Assembly: GCF_000176035.2 (NCBI RefSeq)
Contig: NC_015675.1
Span: 5,770,001 to 5,834,000, forward strand
Direction: 5' to 3'
DNA length: 64,000 nucleotides
Source: Mesorhizobium opportunistum WSM2075
Lineage (GTDB): Bacteria; Pseudomonadota; Alphaproteobacteria; Rhizobiales; Rhizobiaceae
A program made the position numbers and the translations under genes. How positions within the stretch are numbered: the stretch's first letter is position 1; each line of letters begins with the position of its first letter. Shown one piece after another: positions 1 to 9,415 of the stretch. The notes under the pieces were generated by a model that saw only the letters and a list, made by a program, of their open reading frames with translations, was not told the DNA's origin and made no database searches.

Positions 1-9
1 AGAAAAACT

Positions 10-627
10 ATGAGTGACACTGAGTTAACAAGCGGTGACTTTACCGAGGCCGGCGAGCCGTTTCGCCTCTTTGCCGCATGGCTGGACGACGCCACGAAGA
101 GCGAAATCAATGACGCCAACGGCGTGGCGCTGGCGACCGTCGATGCCGAAGGCATGCCGGATGTGCGGATGGTGCTGCTGAAGGGGTTCGATGAGGGCGG
201 CTTTGTGTTCTACACGAATTTCGAGAGCGCCAAGGGCCAGGAGATTCTGGGCAGCATGAAGGCGGCGATGTGCTTCCACTGGAAATCGCTGCGCCGCCAG
301 GTGCGCATTCGCGGTCCGGTGGAGATCGTCAGCGATGCCGAAGCCGACGCCTATTATGCGACGCGGCCGCGCGGCAGCCGTATCGGCGCCTGGGCCTCGA
401 AACAGTCGCGGCCGCTGGAAAGCCGGTTCGCGCTGGAAAAAGCTGTCGCCGAATACACGGCCCGTTACGCCATCGGCGAGATTCCGCGACCCAAACACTG
501 GTCGGGGTTTCGCATCGTGCCGAAGACGATCGAGTTTTGGCACGACAGGCCGTTCCGGCTGCATGACCGGGTGGTCTTTTCCCGCGATGCGAAAGGCGGT
601 TGGGACAAGACGCGGCTTTATCCCTGA
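10..627 (+). CDS. pdxH: pyridoxamine 5'-phosphate oxidase
   Basis: This cytosolic FMN enzyme oxidises pyridoxamine/pyridoxine 5'-phosphate to pyridoxal 5'-phosphate, the last step of B6 salvage and synthesis. The 205-residue length is normal for PdxH. The N-terminal half carries the FMN-binding split-barrel pattern ([20 protein letters not shown] near residue 50, then the [14 protein letters not shown] stretch near 90). The C-terminal dimerisation part has [11 protein letters not shown] near 120 and ends in the family signature RLYP. Only nine bases precede the start in the window, so the promoter and ribosome site cannot be judged. The next gene is convergent. Identification is firm. Confidence 0.95.
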   Translation: MSDTELTSGDFTEAGEPFRLFAAWLDDATKSEINDANGVALATVDAEGMPDVRMVLLKGFDEGGFVFYTNFESAKGQEILGSMKAAMCFHWKSLRRQVRIRGPVEIVSDAEADAYYATRPRGSRIGAWASKQSRPLESRFALEKAVAEYTARYAIGEIPRPKHWSGFRIVPKTIEFWHDRPFRLHDRVVFSRDAKGGWDKTRLYP

Positions 628-646
628 ACGCGGTAAGTCGGCACTT

Positions 647-694
647 CACCCCACCCGGCCCTGCGGGCCGACCTCCCCATCTAGGAGAGGTAGA
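647..694. repeat. palindromic intergenic repeat
   Basis: Two short palindromes (GGCCCTGCGGGCC and ACCTCCCCATCTAGGAGAGGT) fill the gap between the convergent pdxH and enoyl-CoA isomerase-like genes. They resemble the repeat arms seen elsewhere in this window, for example around the DUF559 pseudogene. Such a structure could stop transcription from both sides, but there is no clear U-tract. Confidence 0.45.
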
Positions 695-702
695 AGACCG
701 AG

Positions 703-1452
703 CTATTTCTTCCTGGTCATGAACGCCGTGAGCGCGGAGCGCGCTTCATCCGATTTCAGCCGCTCGCGAAAATGTTCGCTTTCTTCGCCTATCCGGGCGA
801 CCAGGTCGTCGCGCGAGCCGCGCATCAGGTCGCGCGCGATCTTCAGCGCCTGCGGCGGCTTTGCCGCGATCTGGCCAGCCGCCGCCAGCACCGAGGCCTC
901 CAGCGCTCCTTCCTCGACCATTTCGTAGATCAGGCCGGCGGCCTTGGCGCGCTCGGCCGAAAAGCCCTCGCCAAGGCCAAGCAACGCGAAAGCGGCCTGC
1001 TGCCCCAGCACGCGCGGCGCCAAGAGGCTCGATCCCGCCTCCGGCACCAGGCCGAGGTCGACGAAAGGCGTCCTGAACACGGTGCGCGGCGTGGCGAAGG
1101 TCAGGTCGCAGTGCAGGTTGATCGTCGTGCCGATACCGACCGCGATGCCGTCGACACCGGAGACGATCGGTTTTTCGACCCTGGCCAGCGCTATCAGGAA
1201 ATCCCAGACTTCGGAGCCGCAATCGCCGCCGGTGGCCACCACCATGAAATCGGCAAGGTCGTTGCCGGAGGAGAAGGCGCCGGGCACCCCGAGGAACACA
1301 TGGACTCGGATGGCCGGATCGGCATCGCCTTCGGCCAATGTTTGCGACATCTTGGCATACATGGCGCGCGTCAGTGCGTTCTTCTTGTCCGGGCGGTTCA
1401 TGCGGATGATCTGGATAGCGCCCTGGCGCTCGACGAGGATGTGGTCTGTCAC
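703..1452 (-). CDS. enoyl-CoA hydratase/isomerase family protein
   Basis: A 249-residue crotonase-fold protein. The oxyanion-hole segments are visible as AFSSGNDLADF near residue 60 and DGIAVGIGTTINLHCDL near 100. At the two positions where hydratases have catalytic glutamates (GGGCE and PE motifs) this protein has Thr and Val. It does have a glutamate in LVPEAGSS near 137, the position used by delta3,delta2-enoyl-CoA isomerases. I therefore infer isomerase rather than hydratase activity. It lies 28 bp downstream of the acyl-CoA dehydrogenase on the same strand, which fits a small fatty-acid oxidation operon. Confidence 0.85.
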   Translation of the reverse strand: MTDHILVERQGAIQIIRMNRPDKKNALTRAMYAKMSQTLAEGDADPAIRVHVFLGVPGAFSSGNDLADFMVVATGGDCGSEVWDFLIALARVEKPIVSGVDGIAVGIGTTINLHCDLTFATPRTVFRTPFVDLGLVPEAGSSLLAPRVLGQQAAFALLGLGEGFSAERAKAAGLIYEMVEEGALEASVLAAAGQIAAKPPQALKIARDLMRGSRDDLVARIGEESEHFRERLKSDEARSALTAFMTRKK

Positions 1453-1480
1453 GGTTTTTCCTTGTTAGGCCTTGTGAACG

Positions 1481-3250
1481 TCAGGCGGAAATCAGCGCCT
1501 TGCCGGCAATGGCGAGACTTTCGGCACCGTCGATAACGCGCTCTTTCAGCGCGTGCGCCTCGCCAAGGAGATTTTCGGCGAAGAAGCGGCAAAGCGATAT
1601 ACGGCCCTGATCGGCCAGAGCGCCCCGCGCCAGGAAGGCGCCGCCGGCGGCCAACGAGATCAGCCTGAGATACGGCGTGGCGCCCGCCAGCGCCTGCTCC
1701 GACCGGCCGTCCGCTGACAGTTCTTGCAGGAAGCGGGTCGCTTGCGTCAGGTCGTCGAGTGCCGCGTCGAGAGCATCGGCGGTGCGGCCGAACCCCTGCA
1801 GGTTGGAGGTGCGCACGGCACTGGCGACCACGGCCAGTTCGCCGATGAAGCCATGGACATGCTCGCCGCCGCCGAGCGGCAGCTTGCGGGCAACCAGATC
1901 GATCGCCTGGATGCCGTTGGTGCCCTCATAGATCGGCGCTATGCGCGCGTCGCGATAGAGGGCAGCCGCGCCAGTCTCCTCGATGAAACCCATGCCGCCA
2001 TGCACCTGGAGGCCGAGCGAGGCCACTTCGACGCCGACATCGGTCGAAAATGCCTTGGCCAGCGGTGTCAAAAGGTTGGCACGGTCGCGCCAATGCGCCG
2101 CCTCGTCGCCGGACGATACACGCGCCATGTCGATGGCGTGCGCGCAGGAATAGCTGATCGCTCGTGCAGTCTGCGTCAGCGCCTTCATGGTCAGGAGATT
2201 GCGCTGCACGTCGGGGTGATGGACGATCGGCGCCATGCCGGCGCCGGCATAATCCGCCGCCTTGCCCTGGCGGCGCTCATTGGCATAGGCGATCGCCTTC
2301 TGGGTCGCGGCTTCGGCGACCGCCACGCCCTGCATGCCGACGCAAAGCCGCGCATTGTTCATCATGGTGAACATGCAGGCGAGGCCCTTGTTCTCCTCGC
2401 CGATCAGCCAGCCGATGGCACCCGGCTTGGCGCCCTGGAAGCCGTCGCCATAGATCATGGTGCAGGTCGGCGAGGCATGGATGCCGAGCTTGTGTTCGAG
2501 GCCGGAACAGAAGACGTCGTTGCGCGCGCCAAGCGAGCCGTCGTCGCCGACCAGGAATTTCGGCACCAGGAACAGCGAGATGCCGCGCGTTCCGGCAGGC
2601 GCGTCCGGCAGTCGCGCCAGCACCAGATGAATGATGTTGTCGGTGAAATCGTGCTCACCATAGGTGATGAAGATCTTCTGGCCGAAGATGCGGTATGTGC
2701 CGTCACCGGCCGGCTCCGCGCGGGCGCGCAAGGCGGCGAGGTCCGAGCCGGCCTGGGGCTCGGTCAGGTTCATCGTGCCCATCCATTCGCCGGAGACGAG
2801 CTTTTCCAGATATTTCGCCTTGAGGTCTTCGGAGGCGTGCTTGTCGAGCGCTTCGACCGCGCCCATGGTCAGCGTCGGGCCGATGCCGAAAGCCATGGCG
2901 GCGGAGTTCCACATTTCGAGCGCTGCGACGCCAAGCATGGTCGGCAGCGCCTGACCGCCATACGCTTCCGGCCCGGACAGCGCGTTCCAACCACCGTCGA
3001 TCCAGCGGCGATAGAGTTCCTTCCAGCCGGGCGGGGTGATGACGGAAGCGTCCTTCAACACCGCACCGTGTTCGTCGCCGATCTTGTAGAGCGGGGCAAC
3101 CTCCTCGGTGGCGAAACGGCCTGCCTCGCCGAGGACGGCGTCGACCAGGTCCTCGCCGAGATCGCCGAACGAGCCGGCTTCGAGGGCGGATTTCATGCCG
3201 GCCACGTGCTTCAGCGTGAACGCGATATCTTCGACGGGTGCCCGATACAT
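1481..3250 (-). CDS. acyl-CoA dehydrogenase with C-terminal extension domain
   Basis: A FAD-dependent acyl-CoA dehydrogenase of 589 residues, longer than the usual ~380 because of the extra C-terminal helical domain of the DmdC-like subgroup. The FAD/substrate segment MNLTEPQAGSDL lies near residue 155 and FGQKIFITYGEHD near 185. The catalytic-base region IYEGTNGIQAIDL is near 430. I chose the ATG giving MYRAPVED because family members start this way; an ATG 27 bp upstream adds an unconserved acidic leader. It heads a two-gene unit with the enoyl-CoA isomerase-like gene. The acyl chain length accepted cannot be told from sequence. Confidence 0.9.
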   Translation of the reverse strand: MYRAPVEDIAFTLKHVAGMKSALEAGSFGDLGEDLVDAVLGEAGRFATEEVAPLYKIGDEHGAVLKDASVITPPGWKELYRRWIDGGWNALSGPEAYGGQALPTMLGVAALEMWNSAAMAFGIGPTLTMGAVEALDKHASEDLKAKYLEKLVSGEWMGTMNLTEPQAGSDLAALRARAEPAGDGTYRIFGQKIFITYGEHDFTDNIIHLVLARLPDAPAGTRGISLFLVPKFLVGDDGSLGARNDVFCSGLEHKLGIHASPTCTMIYGDGFQGAKPGAIGWLIGEENKGLACMFTMMNNARLCVGMQGVAVAEAATQKAIAYANERRQGKAADYAGAGMAPIVHHPDVQRNLLTMKALTQTARAISYSCAHAIDMARVSSGDEAAHWRDRANLLTPLAKAFSTDVGVEVASLGLQVHGGMGFIEETGAAALYRDARIAPIYEGTNGIQAIDLVARKLPLGGGEHVHGFIGELAVVASAVRTSNLQGFGRTADALDAALDDLTQATRFLQELSADGRSEQALAGATPYLRLISLAAGGAFLARGALADQGRISLCRFFAENLLGEAHALKERVIDGAESLAIAGKALISA

Positions 3251-3462
3251 GCCGCTTTCCTCTTCACCTTCCGCCAACGGACCCTATGGCTCGCGGAGCC
3301 GCAAAACCATCCGCCTTTGGGCGACCTTCCGCTTTCCTTTTTACGTAAACGTCAAATTTTGTCACGCGGATTTTGCAATCGTCCCGGCACGTATTAAATT
3401 CGATCGAAGCCGGATCAATTCGACCGGCGACAGACCAGAACCAGCCGACTGGAACCAATCCC

Positions 3463-3699
3463 ATGCTCGCCAGACCCGACGCCTACCGTTGTATCGAATG
3501 CGGCCTGCCCTACCGGGCGGCGGGGTTCTCTTACTATCACGGCGACTTGGAAAACGGCGCCGCCTATTGGTCGGATCGCGGCATATTGTGCTCGCCGAAA
3601 TGCTCGCTCGCCCACCACCGCAAACGCGCCGCCGAAGGTACGCTGCAGCAGGCGCCGGCGCCGGATCCTTTTGAATTCCAGCCATTCAGCCGGCGCTGA
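3463..3699 (+). CDS. small zinc-ribbon-like protein, unknown function
   Basis: A 78-residue protein with two cysteine pairs, YRCIECGLPY near residue 7 and ILCSPKCSLAHHRK near 45. That spacing (C-x2-C and C-x3-C) is typical of a small treble-clef or zinc-ribbon fold that binds one zinc ion. No further domain is visible and I do not recognise the family. The ATG at 3463 places the first cysteine pair near the N-terminus; an in-frame start 90 bp upstream would add a low-complexity leader. It lies between the divergent acyl-CoA dehydrogenase and the GH25 gene. Confidence 0.6.
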   Translation: MLARPDAYRCIECGLPYRAAGFSYYHGDLENGAAYWSDRGILCSPKCSLAHHRKRAAEGTLQQAPAPDPFEFQPFSRR

Positions 3700-3790
3700 C
3701 TTCCCGGCATTGGCCGGCATCTTCATAGAGAAGCATTTCCTTAACCATAGCGGTCCAGCATCTGTCTTTGATCCACGGGGATTCCCTGTT

Positions 3791-4957
3791 TTGAAAAGGA
3801 CGGTGCGCCTCCTTCGCCGCACAGCGCTTCTCGCTCTTGCGGCGACGATGACGCTGTCGGCGGCGGCAAGGGCCTCGGATTTTTCCGAGCCGTGGAAGAA
3901 TGCCGACCGCGCTTTGGTGGTCGATGCCTACGAATACAATTCCATCGACTGGGCGCAGCTTGCCACCGACAAACGCGTCGTCGCCTTCATCAACAAGGCA
4001 TCGGACGGCATGCCGCCGCCCTATTTCTGCTTTGGCAGCGACACCGAGGTGAAGCTCTGCAAGGCGTTGTGGAAGCGCCATGCGGTGACGCGCGAGCTGT
4101 TCCAGACGCGCCGGGTCGTGGCCAAGGCGCTCGGCTTGAAATGGGGCGCCTATCATCTTGCCCGCCCCGGCAATCCGGTCGAGCAGGCCAATAATTTCCT
4201 CGATTTCGCCGAACCCGCGCCCGACGATCTCATGGCTCTCGACATCGAGGGCAACGATCCCTCGCAATGGATGTCGCTCGACGATGCCGAGGAGTTCGTG
4301 CGCCAGGTGCACAGGCGCATCGGCCGTTTCCCGGTGCTCTACACCAACGGCAGGACCGCACAGTTCATCGCCGACAACCGCTACAAGTACCGGCTCTTGT
4401 CGCGGCTGCCGCTCTGGTACGCGCGCTACAAGCCTGATATCGACGTGCATTTTCCGATGGGCAACTGGCAGGGCTATGCACTCTGGCAATTTTCAGCGCA
4501 GGCCAATTGCGGCCATTTCCGTTGCCCCTACAGGGTCGCCGGCACGCCTGACAATATCGACGTCAACGTCGCGCCGACAGATGCCGCCACGCTGCGCCAG
4601 CAATGGCCTTTCGGCGGGCTGATCGACGTGCCGTCAGACTATCTCGCCAGCGTACCGGTGCCGCTGTCGCGCGAAGCAGCGTTGGCCGGCAAGACCACCC
4701 TCATCTATGCCGATGTCGCGACGCCGCCGACGTTCGAGGAACTGGTCGCGGTGCTCGGTACGCGCTGGTCCAGATTCCGCAATGGTTTTCGCATGCCTGT
4801 CGTGAAGACCGTACCGCGACGGCCGAGCTTCGGCATCGTCCAATATGTTGCCTGGAAGCGGACCGAGCAGCGTTCACCCGCGCAACTCGATGCCGCCTTC
4901 GCCGCGGCCGACCCGGTCAGCACCGCTTCGACCAAAAGCGATCGCGGCCAGCGGTAG
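3791..4957 (+). CDS. exported glycoside hydrolase family 25 (lysozyme-like)
   Basis: A putative exported muramidase that would hydrolyse the MurNAc-GlcNAc bond of peptidoglycan. After a signal peptide (basic KRTVRLLRR, then LLALAATMTLSAAARA) comes a GH25 barrel: VVDAYEYNSIDW near the start, FINKASDG, KWGAYHLARPG, and the acidic catalytic strand LMALDIEGND. YTNGRTAQF and ALWQFSAQ follow. I chose the TTG at 3791 because it places the signal peptide correctly and avoids overlap with the previous gene; the upstream ATG at 3671 would bury the signal. The last ~120 residues match nothing I recognise. Confidence 0.8.
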   Translation: MKRTVRLLRRTALLALAATMTLSAAARASDFSEPWKNADRALVVDAYEYNSIDWAQLATDKRVVAFINKASDGMPPPYFCFGSDTEVKLCKALWKRHAVTRELFQTRRVVAKALGLKWGAYHLARPGNPVEQANNFLDFAEPAPDDLMALDIEGNDPSQWMSLDDAEEFVRQVHRRIGRFPVLYTNGRTAQFIADNRYKYRLLSRLPLWYARYKPDIDVHFPMGNWQGYALWQFSAQANCGHFRCPYRVAGTPDNIDVNVAPTDAATLRQQWPFGGLIDVPSDYLASVPVPLSREAALAGKTTLIYADVATPPTFEELVAVLGTRWSRFRNGFRMPVVKTVPRRPSFGIVQYVAWKRTEQRSPAQLDAAFAAADPVSTASTKSDRGQR

Positions 4958-4978
4958 CGGCCGTCCACAATCCGAGCT

Positions 4979-6256
4979 TCAGTGCGCCTGTTCGCGCGCC
5001 ACGGCCTGCCAGCCGATGTCGCGGCGGCAGAATCCGTCGGGCCAGTCGATGCGGTCGAGCGCGGCATAGGCCCGCGCCTGCGCCTCGCCGACGGTCGCGC
5101 CGGTCGCCGTGACATTGAGCACGCGGCCGCCATTGGCAACCAGTGCGCCGCCGTTGATGGCGGTGCCGGCATGGAAGATCTGGACGCCGTCAGCCGCCGC
5201 GTCCTCGACGCCGCGGATGACCGAGCCTTTTTCCGGCGTGCCGGGATAGCCCCGCGCCGCCATCACCACGGTGAGCGCCGCCTGGTCGCGCCAGCGCACG
5301 GAGGTGTGTGCCAGCTGGCCGTCGGTTGCCGCGTTGAGCAGCACCAGCAGGTCGTCCTTCAGCCGCATCATCAGCACCTGGCATTCCGGGTCGCCGAAGC
5401 GGGTGTTGTATTCGATCAGCTTCGGCCCCTTGTCCGTGATCATCAACCCGGCGAAAAGGATGCCGGCGAAGGGCGCGCCGAGATTGGCCATGCCGCGCAT
5501 GGTCGGCTGGATGATCTCGCGCATGGTGCGCTCGACCGTTTCCGGCGTCATCACCGGGGCCGGCGAATAGGCCCCCATGCCGCCCGTATTGGGGCCGACG
5601 TCGCCGTCACCGACGCGCTTGTGGTCCTGCGCGGTGCCGAAGGGCAGCGCCGTGGTGCCGTCGCAGAGGCAGAAGAAGCTCGCCTCCTCGCCGGTCATGA
5701 ATTCCTCGATCACCACTTCGGCGCCTGCGGCGCCGAAGGAACCGTCGAAGCAGGAATCGAGTGCCGCCCGTGCCTCGTCCAGCGTCATGGCGACGGTGAC
5801 ACCCTTGCCGGCGGCAAGCCCATCGGCCTTGATGACGATCGGCGCGCCCGTTTTCTCGACATAGGCTTTCGCGGAGGCCAGATCGCCGAAGCGGCCGTAG
5901 GCCGCGGTCGGGATGTTGTACCTGGCGCAGAGATCCTTGGTGAAACCCTTGGAGCCTTCCAGCCGCGCGGCAGCCTTGGAAGGCCCGAAGACGCGGATGT
6001 TTTCGGCGCGCAGATCGTCCGCGATACCGGCGACGAGCGGCCCTTCCGGACCGACCACGACGAGGTCGATTTTTTTCTCCCGACAGAAGACGGCGATGGC
6101 GGCATGATCGGTGATGTCAAGCTTAGCCAGCTCGGCCTCGCTGCCGATGCCCGGATTGCCGGGGGCCGCGTAGAGCTTGGTCAGCAGCGGCGACGCCGCG
6201 ATCTTCCAGGCCAGCGCATGTTCGCGGCCGCCGGAGCCCAGAAGAAGAACGTTCAT
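4979..6256 (-). CDS. purD: phosphoribosylamine--glycine ligase (GARS)
   Basis: This is the second step of purine synthesis, the ATP-dependent joining of phosphoribosylamine and glycine. The protein has 425 residues, the normal size. It starts [18 protein letters not shown], the PurD N-domain signature. [14 protein letters not shown] near 70, the ATP-grasp lysine region [14 protein letters not shown] near 145, [12 protein letters not shown] near 225 and [12 protein letters not shown] near 290 follow in order. An upstream in-frame extension of 26 basic residues is not part of the family and was left out. The gene is convergent with the GH25 gene. Confidence 0.97.
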   Translation of the reverse strand: MNVLLLGSGGREHALAWKIAASPLLTKLYAAPGNPGIGSEAELAKLDITDHAAIAVFCREKKIDLVVVGPEGPLVAGIADDLRAENIRVFGPSKAAARLEGSKGFTKDLCARYNIPTAAYGRFGDLASAKAYVEKTGAPIVIKADGLAAGKGVTVAMTLDEARAALDSCFDGSFGAAGAEVVIEEFMTGEEASFFCLCDGTTALPFGTAQDHKRVGDGDVGPNTGGMGAYSPAPVMTPETVERTMREIIQPTMRGMANLGAPFAGILFAGLMITDKGPKLIEYNTRFGDPECQVLMMRLKDDLLVLLNAATDGQLAHTSVRWRDQAALTVVMAARGYPGTPEKGSVIRGVEDAAADGVQIFHAGTAINGGALVANGGRVLNVTATGATVGEAQARAYAALDRIDWPDGFCRRDIGWQAVAREQAH

Positions 6257-6272
6257 GGCCACCTCTTGATGC

Positions 6273-6394
6273 CGAAATTCTGCTCTGGCGGCCACCTGGC
6301 GGCGTTTTCTGCGCTTCCGTTGCTCACGGACCAAATGTCCGCTCCGCTACGGTTCTCGAAACCACCACCATATGACTCGCCAGAGCGAATTTCG
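6273..6394. repeat. imperfect inverted repeat upstream of purD
   Basis: CGAAATTCTGCTCTGGCG at 6273-6290 and CGCCAGAGCGAATTTCG at 6378-6394 are reverse complements apart from one inserted base. They are separated by 87 bp. The left arm begins 17 bp upstream of the purD start codon. No protein is encoded between the arms. The whole gap 6257-6534 otherwise holds only the hairpin at 6494 and the presumed purD promoter. Confidence 0.5.
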
Positions 6395-6493
6395 AAACAG
6401 TCTCTTGGAGCACCCGCTATTGCTCTCTGGGCTACGGGTCAAGGCATCAGGGTATTTTGATCCGATTTGCGCACGGGAACGTTATCCCCTGCC

Positions 6494-6526
6494 GAATATG
6501 GGCGCCGAATTCCGACGCCCATATTC
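6494..6526 (-). terminator. hairpin after the PhyH gene
   Basis: GAATATGGGCG (6494-6504) pairs perfectly with CGCCCATATTC (6516-6526) across an 11-base loop. It lies 8 bp past the stop of the PhyH-family gene on the minus strand. There is no U-tract, so it may protect the mRNA end or act with Rho. Confidence 0.45.
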
Positions 6527-6534
6527 TGGCCCGC

Positions 6535-7356
6535 TCAGCCAGGGAAAACGACCGGAAACCAGTCTTCGCGCAATTTCTGGCCTGGCTGCATGCCATGGCC
6601 ATGATAGGGAGGCGAGGTGCGGCCCGGCCGCTCGACATAATGGGCATCGTCACCGACCCAGCGCAGCGAGAGTGCCCGGCGCCGTGCCGCGGTCAGGTTG
6701 CCGCGCGCGCCATGCGCGGTCCGGAAGTCGAACAGGATGGCATCGCCCGGCTCCATCTCCCATTCGAGCACCTTCATCGACGGATCCTTGTCGGGATCGG
6801 GAACCGGCAGGTAGTCGCCCTCGCTGGCGTAGAAATTGCTGTCGTCGAGCCAGCGCACCGGCAGGATCATCTTGTCCCATTTGTGCGAGCCGGCGATCAG
6901 ACGCAGCGTCGCCTCCTTCACCGGGTCGATGGGGATCCAGAAGCTGACCGTCTGCTGGCCATCGACGAAGTAGTAGGGGATGTCCTGATGCCAGGGCGTC
7001 GGCTTCTGCGTGCCGGGTTCCTTGACCAGAACATGGTCATGGAAGAATTGCGCGGTGCGCGACTGCATCACCGCCGCCGCCAGTTGGGCGGCGGGCGATT
7101 GCCGCACCAGCTCGACGAATTCGGGGATGCGTTCCCAGTTGCAATAATCGTCGAAGAAACTGCCGCGGCCATTGGCGATATCAGACGCGGTGGCGCTGCG
7201 GTTCCCCATGTTGCGCTCGATGCCGGCGGCGATCGTATCGACCCAGCCCTTGAAGGCGCCGCGGATGCAAACCGCGCCGTCGCGCTGATAGTCGGCAATC
7301 ATCTCCGCATCGATCAGGCCGGTGTCGATTGAGCGGGCGGCAGTCTGGGAAGCCAT
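6535..7356 (-). CDS. phytanoyl-CoA dioxygenase (PhyH) family protein
   Basis: A 273-residue Fe(II)/2-oxoglutarate-dependent dioxygenase. The iron facial triad is readable as the HQD of PTPWHQDIPYY near residue 143 and a distal histidine in FDFRTAHGARGN near 222. An arginine about 15 residues after the latter (RRRALSLRW) would bind 2-oxoglutarate. The substrate is not predictable; family members hydroxylate fatty acyl-CoA, ectoine and many small molecules. It diverges from a LysR-type gene across 90 bp, which suggests that regulator controls it. Confidence 0.88.
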   Translation of the reverse strand: MASQTAARSIDTGLIDAEMIADYQRDGAVCIRGAFKGWVDTIAAGIERNMGNRSATASDIANGRGSFFDDYCNWERIPEFVELVRQSPAAQLAAAVMQSRTAQFFHDHVLVKEPGTQKPTPWHQDIPYYFVDGQQTVSFWIPIDPVKEATLRLIAGSHKWDKMILPVRWLDDSNFYASEGDYLPVPDPDKDPSMKVLEWEMEPGDAILFDFRTAHGARGNLTAARRRALSLRWVGDDAHYVERPGRTSPPYHGHGMQPGQKLREDWFPVVFPG

Positions 7357-7446
7357 GGTGTCCTCCTTTCAGGATCGAGACGACTATCGCAGCCCTCCTT
7401 CATTCGGTAAAATAATAACTTCTCATCTGACACATAGGTCTGAACT

Positions 7447-8358
7447 ATGAGTCCTACTCTGACGCAATTGCGCTATCTGGTCGCCGTCGCCCGCCACGGC
7501 AGTGTCACAGGCGCGGCCAAAGCGCTGAACATTTCGCAACCGTCGATTTCGGTCGCGATCGACGCCGTGGAAAAGGATTTCGGGCAGAAACTGTTCGTGC
7601 GCCAGCGCGGAAGCGGCGTTTCGCTGACCTCCTTCGGCCGCACCGTGGCGGTCAAGGCAAAACAGGTCCTTGCCGAGACCGACGAGCTGATGAGCCTGGG
7701 TGCGGACAACTCGGCCGTCGGCGGAGAGCTGGTGCTTGGATGTTTCGAGGATCTGGCGCCGTTCTTCGCACCTGCGCTGATCCGTGCTTTTTCCGAACGC
7801 CATCCGGCGGTGAAAATCGTCGTTCGCGACGAGACCTTCGAGACGCTGGGGCGGAGACTCGGCGACGCCGCCATCGATCTCGGTCTCACCTATGATCTGA
7901 GCCTGCCGACCCACTTCGCCCGCGTCCTGCTGCACGAACTTCGCCCGCACGCGCTGTTGCCGGCGGGCCATGCCCTGGCGGACCAACCATCGGTCAGCCT
8001 GGCGGACCTCGCCGTCTACCCGCTGATCACGACGGATCAGCCGCACAGCTGGCAGCACATGCTCGATCTGTTCCGCGGCCGGGGTCTCTCGCCGGTCGCC
8101 GACAAGGCGACGAGTTCGTTCGAACTCCAGCGCAGCATGGTGGCGAACGGCTTCGGGGTCGCGGTCAGCTACACCCGCCCGCATGGCGACCGCAGCTATG
8201 ACGGGCTGCCGCTGATCTGCAGGCCGTTGTCGGATCCGCTGCCCATGCAACGGATCATTCTCACCTATGACACGCATCAGCGGGTTTCGAACGCAGCGCT
8301 GGCATTCGTCGACGTGGCGAAAGCCTGGTTCTCCACACGCGACATCTTCACCGCCTGA
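7447..8358 (+). CDS. LysR-family transcriptional regulator
   Basis: A 303-residue LysR-type regulator. The N-terminal winged helix-turn-helix covers TLTQLRYLVAVARHGSVTGAAKALNISQPSIS to about residue 60. A periplasmic-binding-like effector domain follows (LVLGCFEDLAPFFAPALIRAF near 95). It is divergent from the PhyH dioxygenase with a shared 90-bp AT-rich gap, the usual LysR/target arrangement. The effector is unknown. The ATG at 7447 fits the family length. Confidence 0.92.
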   Translation: MSPTLTQLRYLVAVARHGSVTGAAKALNISQPSISVAIDAVEKDFGQKLFVRQRGSGVSLTSFGRTVAVKAKQVLAETDELMSLGADNSAVGGELVLGCFEDLAPFFAPALIRAFSERHPAVKIVVRDETFETLGRRLGDAAIDLGLTYDLSLPTHFARVLLHELRPHALLPAGHALADQPSVSLADLAVYPLITTDQPHSWQHMLDLFRGRGLSPVADKATSSFELQRSMVANGFGVAVSYTRPHGDRSYDGLPLICRPLSDPLPMQRIILTYDTHQRVSNAALAFVDVAKAWFSTRDIFTA

Positions 8359-8420
8359 CGGGCGGACCGTCGTCGACCGACTGCTTGCCGCTTGACGGTT
8401 TCCACGGCTGCTGCCACTCC

Positions 8421-9410
8421 ATGCGCATGGAACCTATCCAATCGAAAGTGGCCCAGGGCCGTGTCGCCGATGCGCCGAACGGCCATTGGGTCTACCGCGT
8501 GCTGCCGCGCTCGGTTTGGCCCTATGCGCAGCTTGCGAGATGGGACAGGCCGATCGGCTGGCAATTGCTTTTGTGGCCATGCTGGTGGTCGGCAGCGCTT
8601 GCGGCGAGCGCCTATCCGCGCCCCGGCGACCCGCTGCTCTCGCTTCTGCCGGCCCCCCTGTATCTCGTGTTGTTCCTCATCGGCGCCATCGCCATGCGTG
8701 GCGCCGGCTGCACCTACAACGACCTTGTCGACGAGGGCATCGACAACCAGGTCGAACGCACCCGCTCGCGTCCGCTGCCCTCGGGCCAGACGACGCGCCG
8801 GCGGGCCTGGCTGTTTCTTGTCCTGCAAGCCCTGGCCGGCCTTGCGGTGCTCATGCAGTTCAACAGCTTCGCCATTCTGCTCGGCGTCTGTTCGCTGGCG
8901 ATCGTTGCCGTCTATCCATTCATGAAGCGGATAACCAACTGGCCGCAACTGTTTCTCGGCCTTGCCTTTTCCTGGGGCGCGCTGATGGGATGGGCGGTCG
9001 AGTTCGGCGATCTCGATGGCCCCGCCATCATGCTTTATATCGGCTCGATCCTGTGGGTGATCGGCTACGACACGATCTATGCGCATCAGGACAAGGAAGA
9101 CGACGCCATTGTCGGCGTGCGCTCGACGGCACGGCTGTTCGGCGACAACACCAAGGCGTGGCTGGCAGGACTTTATGGCGGCACGCTGATCTGCTTCGCC
9201 ATCGCCTTCGCGTCGGCGCAAGCCCCGGTGGTGGCGCTGGCCGGGTTGATCGCCGCCGGCGCGCACATGGCCCGTCAGATCACGGTTCTAGACATCGACA
9301 ATCCGGACCAATGCCTGCGGCTGTTCCGCTCGAACAACCAGGTCGGCTGGCTGATCTTCCTCGGCTTGATCGGCGGCGCGCTATGGGTGGCGCTGAAGCC
9401 GCTGGTGTAG
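8421..9410 (+). CDS. ubiA: 4-hydroxybenzoate polyprenyltransferase
   Basis: An integral inner-membrane prenyltransferase that attaches the polyprenyl tail to 4-hydroxybenzoate in ubiquinone synthesis. The 329 residues form about eight to nine membrane segments. Both Mg-diphosphate binding motifs are present: NDLVDEGIDNQVERTRSRPL near residue 97 and YDTIYAHQDKEDD near 215. I start at the ATG at 8421 (MRMEPIQSK); a TTG 36 bp upstream is also open. The polyprenyl diphosphate synthase that could supply its donor is at 23226-24251. Confidence 0.94.
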   Translation: MRMEPIQSKVAQGRVADAPNGHWVYRVLPRSVWPYAQLARWDRPIGWQLLLWPCWWSAALAASAYPRPGDPLLSLLPAPLYLVLFLIGAIAMRGAGCTYNDLVDEGIDNQVERTRSRPLPSGQTTRRRAWLFLVLQALAGLAVLMQFNSFAILLGVCSLAIVAVYPFMKRITNWPQLFLGLAFSWGALMGWAVEFGDLDGPAIMLYIGSILWVIGYDTIYAHQDKEDDAIVGVRSTARLFGDNTKAWLAGLYGGTLICFAIAFASAQAPVVALAGLIAAGAHMARQITVLDIDNPDQCLRLFRSNNQVGWLIFLGLIGGALWVALKPLV

Positions 9411-9415
9411 TCTTC

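Noticed and set aside
1724-3397. 557-codon plus-strand frame
   Set aside because: It is a shadow of the acyl-CoA dehydrogenase on the minus strand, without any recognisable fold.
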